This document shows, one piece after another, positions 56,401-59,400 of a stretch of DNA of 64,000 nucleotides (positions are counted from its first letter, which is position 1; each line of letters opens with the position of its first letter). The position numbers and the translations under genes are program-made. The notes under the pieces were generated by a model. That model had not been told where the DNA came from. It was given only the letters and a program-made list of their open reading frames with translations, and searched no databases. The DNA comes from Sipunculus nudus. Lineage: Eukaryota > Annelida > Sipuncula > Golfingiida > Sipunculidae. The stretch spans positions 23,947,729-24,011,728 of the forward strand of contig CM049314.1 of assembly GCA_026874595.1 (NCBI GenBank), given 5' to 3'.

Positions 56401-59400
56401 AGAGCTATCAAAGGGCTACATTTGTATCAATTTTATTTCCTGATCAGTCAAACGGTTCCCGAGATATGAGCTTGGATGTCTGCAGCGTAAACCTGAATGT
56501 AGGTGGCGCCACCTGTCATAAAATCAGAAAAGCTATCCAGGATGTTTACGCATGCCGATTTTCAGGTGAATTAGTCTAGTCACTGCAGAGATATGAGTGA
56601 TTTTAACCCAAGGCAGACGAACAGATGGACACTGTGCAAACATGGTTGCAGGTGGCGCCACCATTTTTTGTGTATGTTTTAAAGCTCTCCAAGGGCTACA
56701 TTTGTGAAAAGAAATTTTCCTGATCGGTCAAACGGTTCCGGAGATATGTGGGTTTATGTGTGGAAACAGACGCACAAACGGATGAGAGCGCAGAGGAAAG
56801 GTCAGAGGTCAAAACAAAATCGGGGCGCAGCAGTTCACATGTGACCCGAACATAATCCCGGGTTTCGTAAAATTCTGCCCAGCGGTTACGGAGGAGTTCT
56901 CCGGACACCTACGTGGCGGCGGCGGCGTGCAGCTGAAAACATAGTATCCGCAAAACTCTGTTTCGGCGGATACAATTAAGTTATGAATATTTTTTTATGA
57001 AATGCTGATCGAGGGATGGCAAAACACTGAAGGAACAATTTTTTTTAATTGAATTGTTAATCAAATTCTTAGGTGGTAACTACAAAATAACATTCATTTC
57101 ATGTTATCCATAAAGAATACATTGCTATTATAAGTATAATACAATCTTTGTTGTCATATGCAATTAGTGATCTAACAAGAATTCACATTCCTTAGGTTTT
57201 CCATGTATTCTTAGGAATTTGTAAAATTGCTCAGATTTTTCCTCAAATAAATCATTCATATATAATAATGGATACACTCAACCTCAGTAAATTACTTATG
57301 GTAAGATCACAAAAATGGAAGCCTCGTGAAACACTGAAAACTTCAAAATCATGAAAATTTAACCCCATGAATATGAAGCCAACCACATTATCTGGTTTGC
57401 AGACAAACAAACATACAAACGAGGGAGATAACATAAAACTCTACCCCACAAACTCTTGATCAATTCAACCACAAAAAAACATATAAGATATTTAAATGCT
57501 GGCATGCCCAGATGGCCACCACAAGGAAACACACAGCTGGAGAGTGGTTACTCTCTCTCTGCAAAACTGATGTAACAGAGGTTACACTCTCCAGACAGCT
57601 GCCTGTCATCCCTGTGACGTGCAGCCTCCACTCATAAACATGTTAATGTCAGTGTGACTTCATGTTCAGATTCTGTATAGGCTTTACTGTCAATAAACAC
57701 ATTACAAACATAACCACAGGTACCTGGGTATGTGTGTTAACCATTTATCTCTGAAACACCTGTCTGCTTGGGGAGTGAGATCAGTAAATCATAGCAATGT
57801 ATAGTGCACAAATAAAATCAAGCTCAAGTTTATAAATATATATCTGTGATGCGTGTCAAATTGATTTGTCTAAAATGATGCATTCAGTGTTATTGTGTTT
57901 ATAAAATTGGTGAAAAGATGACAGAACTAGTCATGACAGGGGTGTCTTCAGTCAGGCCTATCTATATGAGTCTACCTCTAAAACATTTTGTTTGCTAGGA
58001 AAGTGAGACAAGTAAATCTTAATAAATTATAACCCATGAGCAAAATCAAGCTAAAAACTATCTAACCCTGCTGCACATTTTATTTATTCATAGCATACGA
58101 TGCATTCAGCTTTATTTTACTGGTTCAGAATTTAACTGCTACATGGCAGCTGCTATGACAGATTTTCCTTCAGTCATGTTTATTTTAATGCATCTAGTTT
58201 GAGGTGGTGACACTACAAACAATGCCACCTATTGCCACACAGAAGTACTTATTCCCAGCAAAATCAGTGACAGGATCAGCCATTAAATATTGCTTTCAAA
58301 ATAACAAAGGCACACGGCCTTGAAATACTGTGGCATTCGTAATCTTATGTGCAAATATTAAAAATTTGCCATCTCCTACAAGGATCACTAATACTAATAA
58401 AAGGTCTTAGGATATCAAGGATTTTTTTCTGTGGAAAAAATGGTAGATATATGAACAGTCTGAAGGTCTAAAAAAATGTAACACGCAAACTACAGGTCTG
58501 TACTTATTAAACCTGTGATTTTTATTTCACACCCAAGTTTTTTTACTTTCTTTCCCTTTGTCTTTATTTCCTACCCAAAACTGTGACGTTTTCCCTGCGA
58601 ATCTTTTCTCGTGTTACTTTTTCTATAAACTTAATTGTGCTGAATTATACGTCCTTTGGGTGACCTTGGGATACTTCCATACTCAATGACCTTTACATGA
58701 CCTTCAATCAGAGGTGCATTTAATGGGGATCCCAGATGGAGAAAATCAGCAGATCAGCAGGATGTATGAGTTAATCAACTCATCAGCACTGTCCAGGTTG
58801 TCACTAAGCAACCACAGAGAAGACTCCCCTAGGAGACACAGGAGGAGCTGATTGGATTGGTCAGAACCTTGACATGTTCTATTCTCATTAGCTTATCAGT
58901 GCTGTATTATCTATTAGTGGCTGTAATTAGATACACTGATACTCTGGATTGTATGAGATCCAGATGTAGCCAACAGTCTACCCTTCCCATCCTTTGTATT
59001 TACCCCCCCCCCCCCCCCTCCCACCCTGTATCCTCACAAAATCCACCTTAGCAACTTGGCTGTTTATCTATAGATATCTGGAAAGCCCTGATATGACTGG
59101 CCAAACTGACCCCCCCCCCCCCATTTCACATGTTCTTTTAAATCTTTAATATTTGATTGTTACAATGTAAATCCAGCCTAGAAATAAATGACTTCACATG
59201 AGGGCACAAATTACCTGAGCATGATGAAACTTGTTAAAGATGCGAAGGACAGAGAAGATAATCTGTCAAGCCATTTAGCAGTAAATGCAGTGGATAGGTC
59301 CAACATTTAGTGTTCTTATGTCATTTATGAATATGTATACTTTAACATGGAAAACAAACCATTAAGAGGATCAGAAAATCAATCAGGCATTCTAAAAGCT

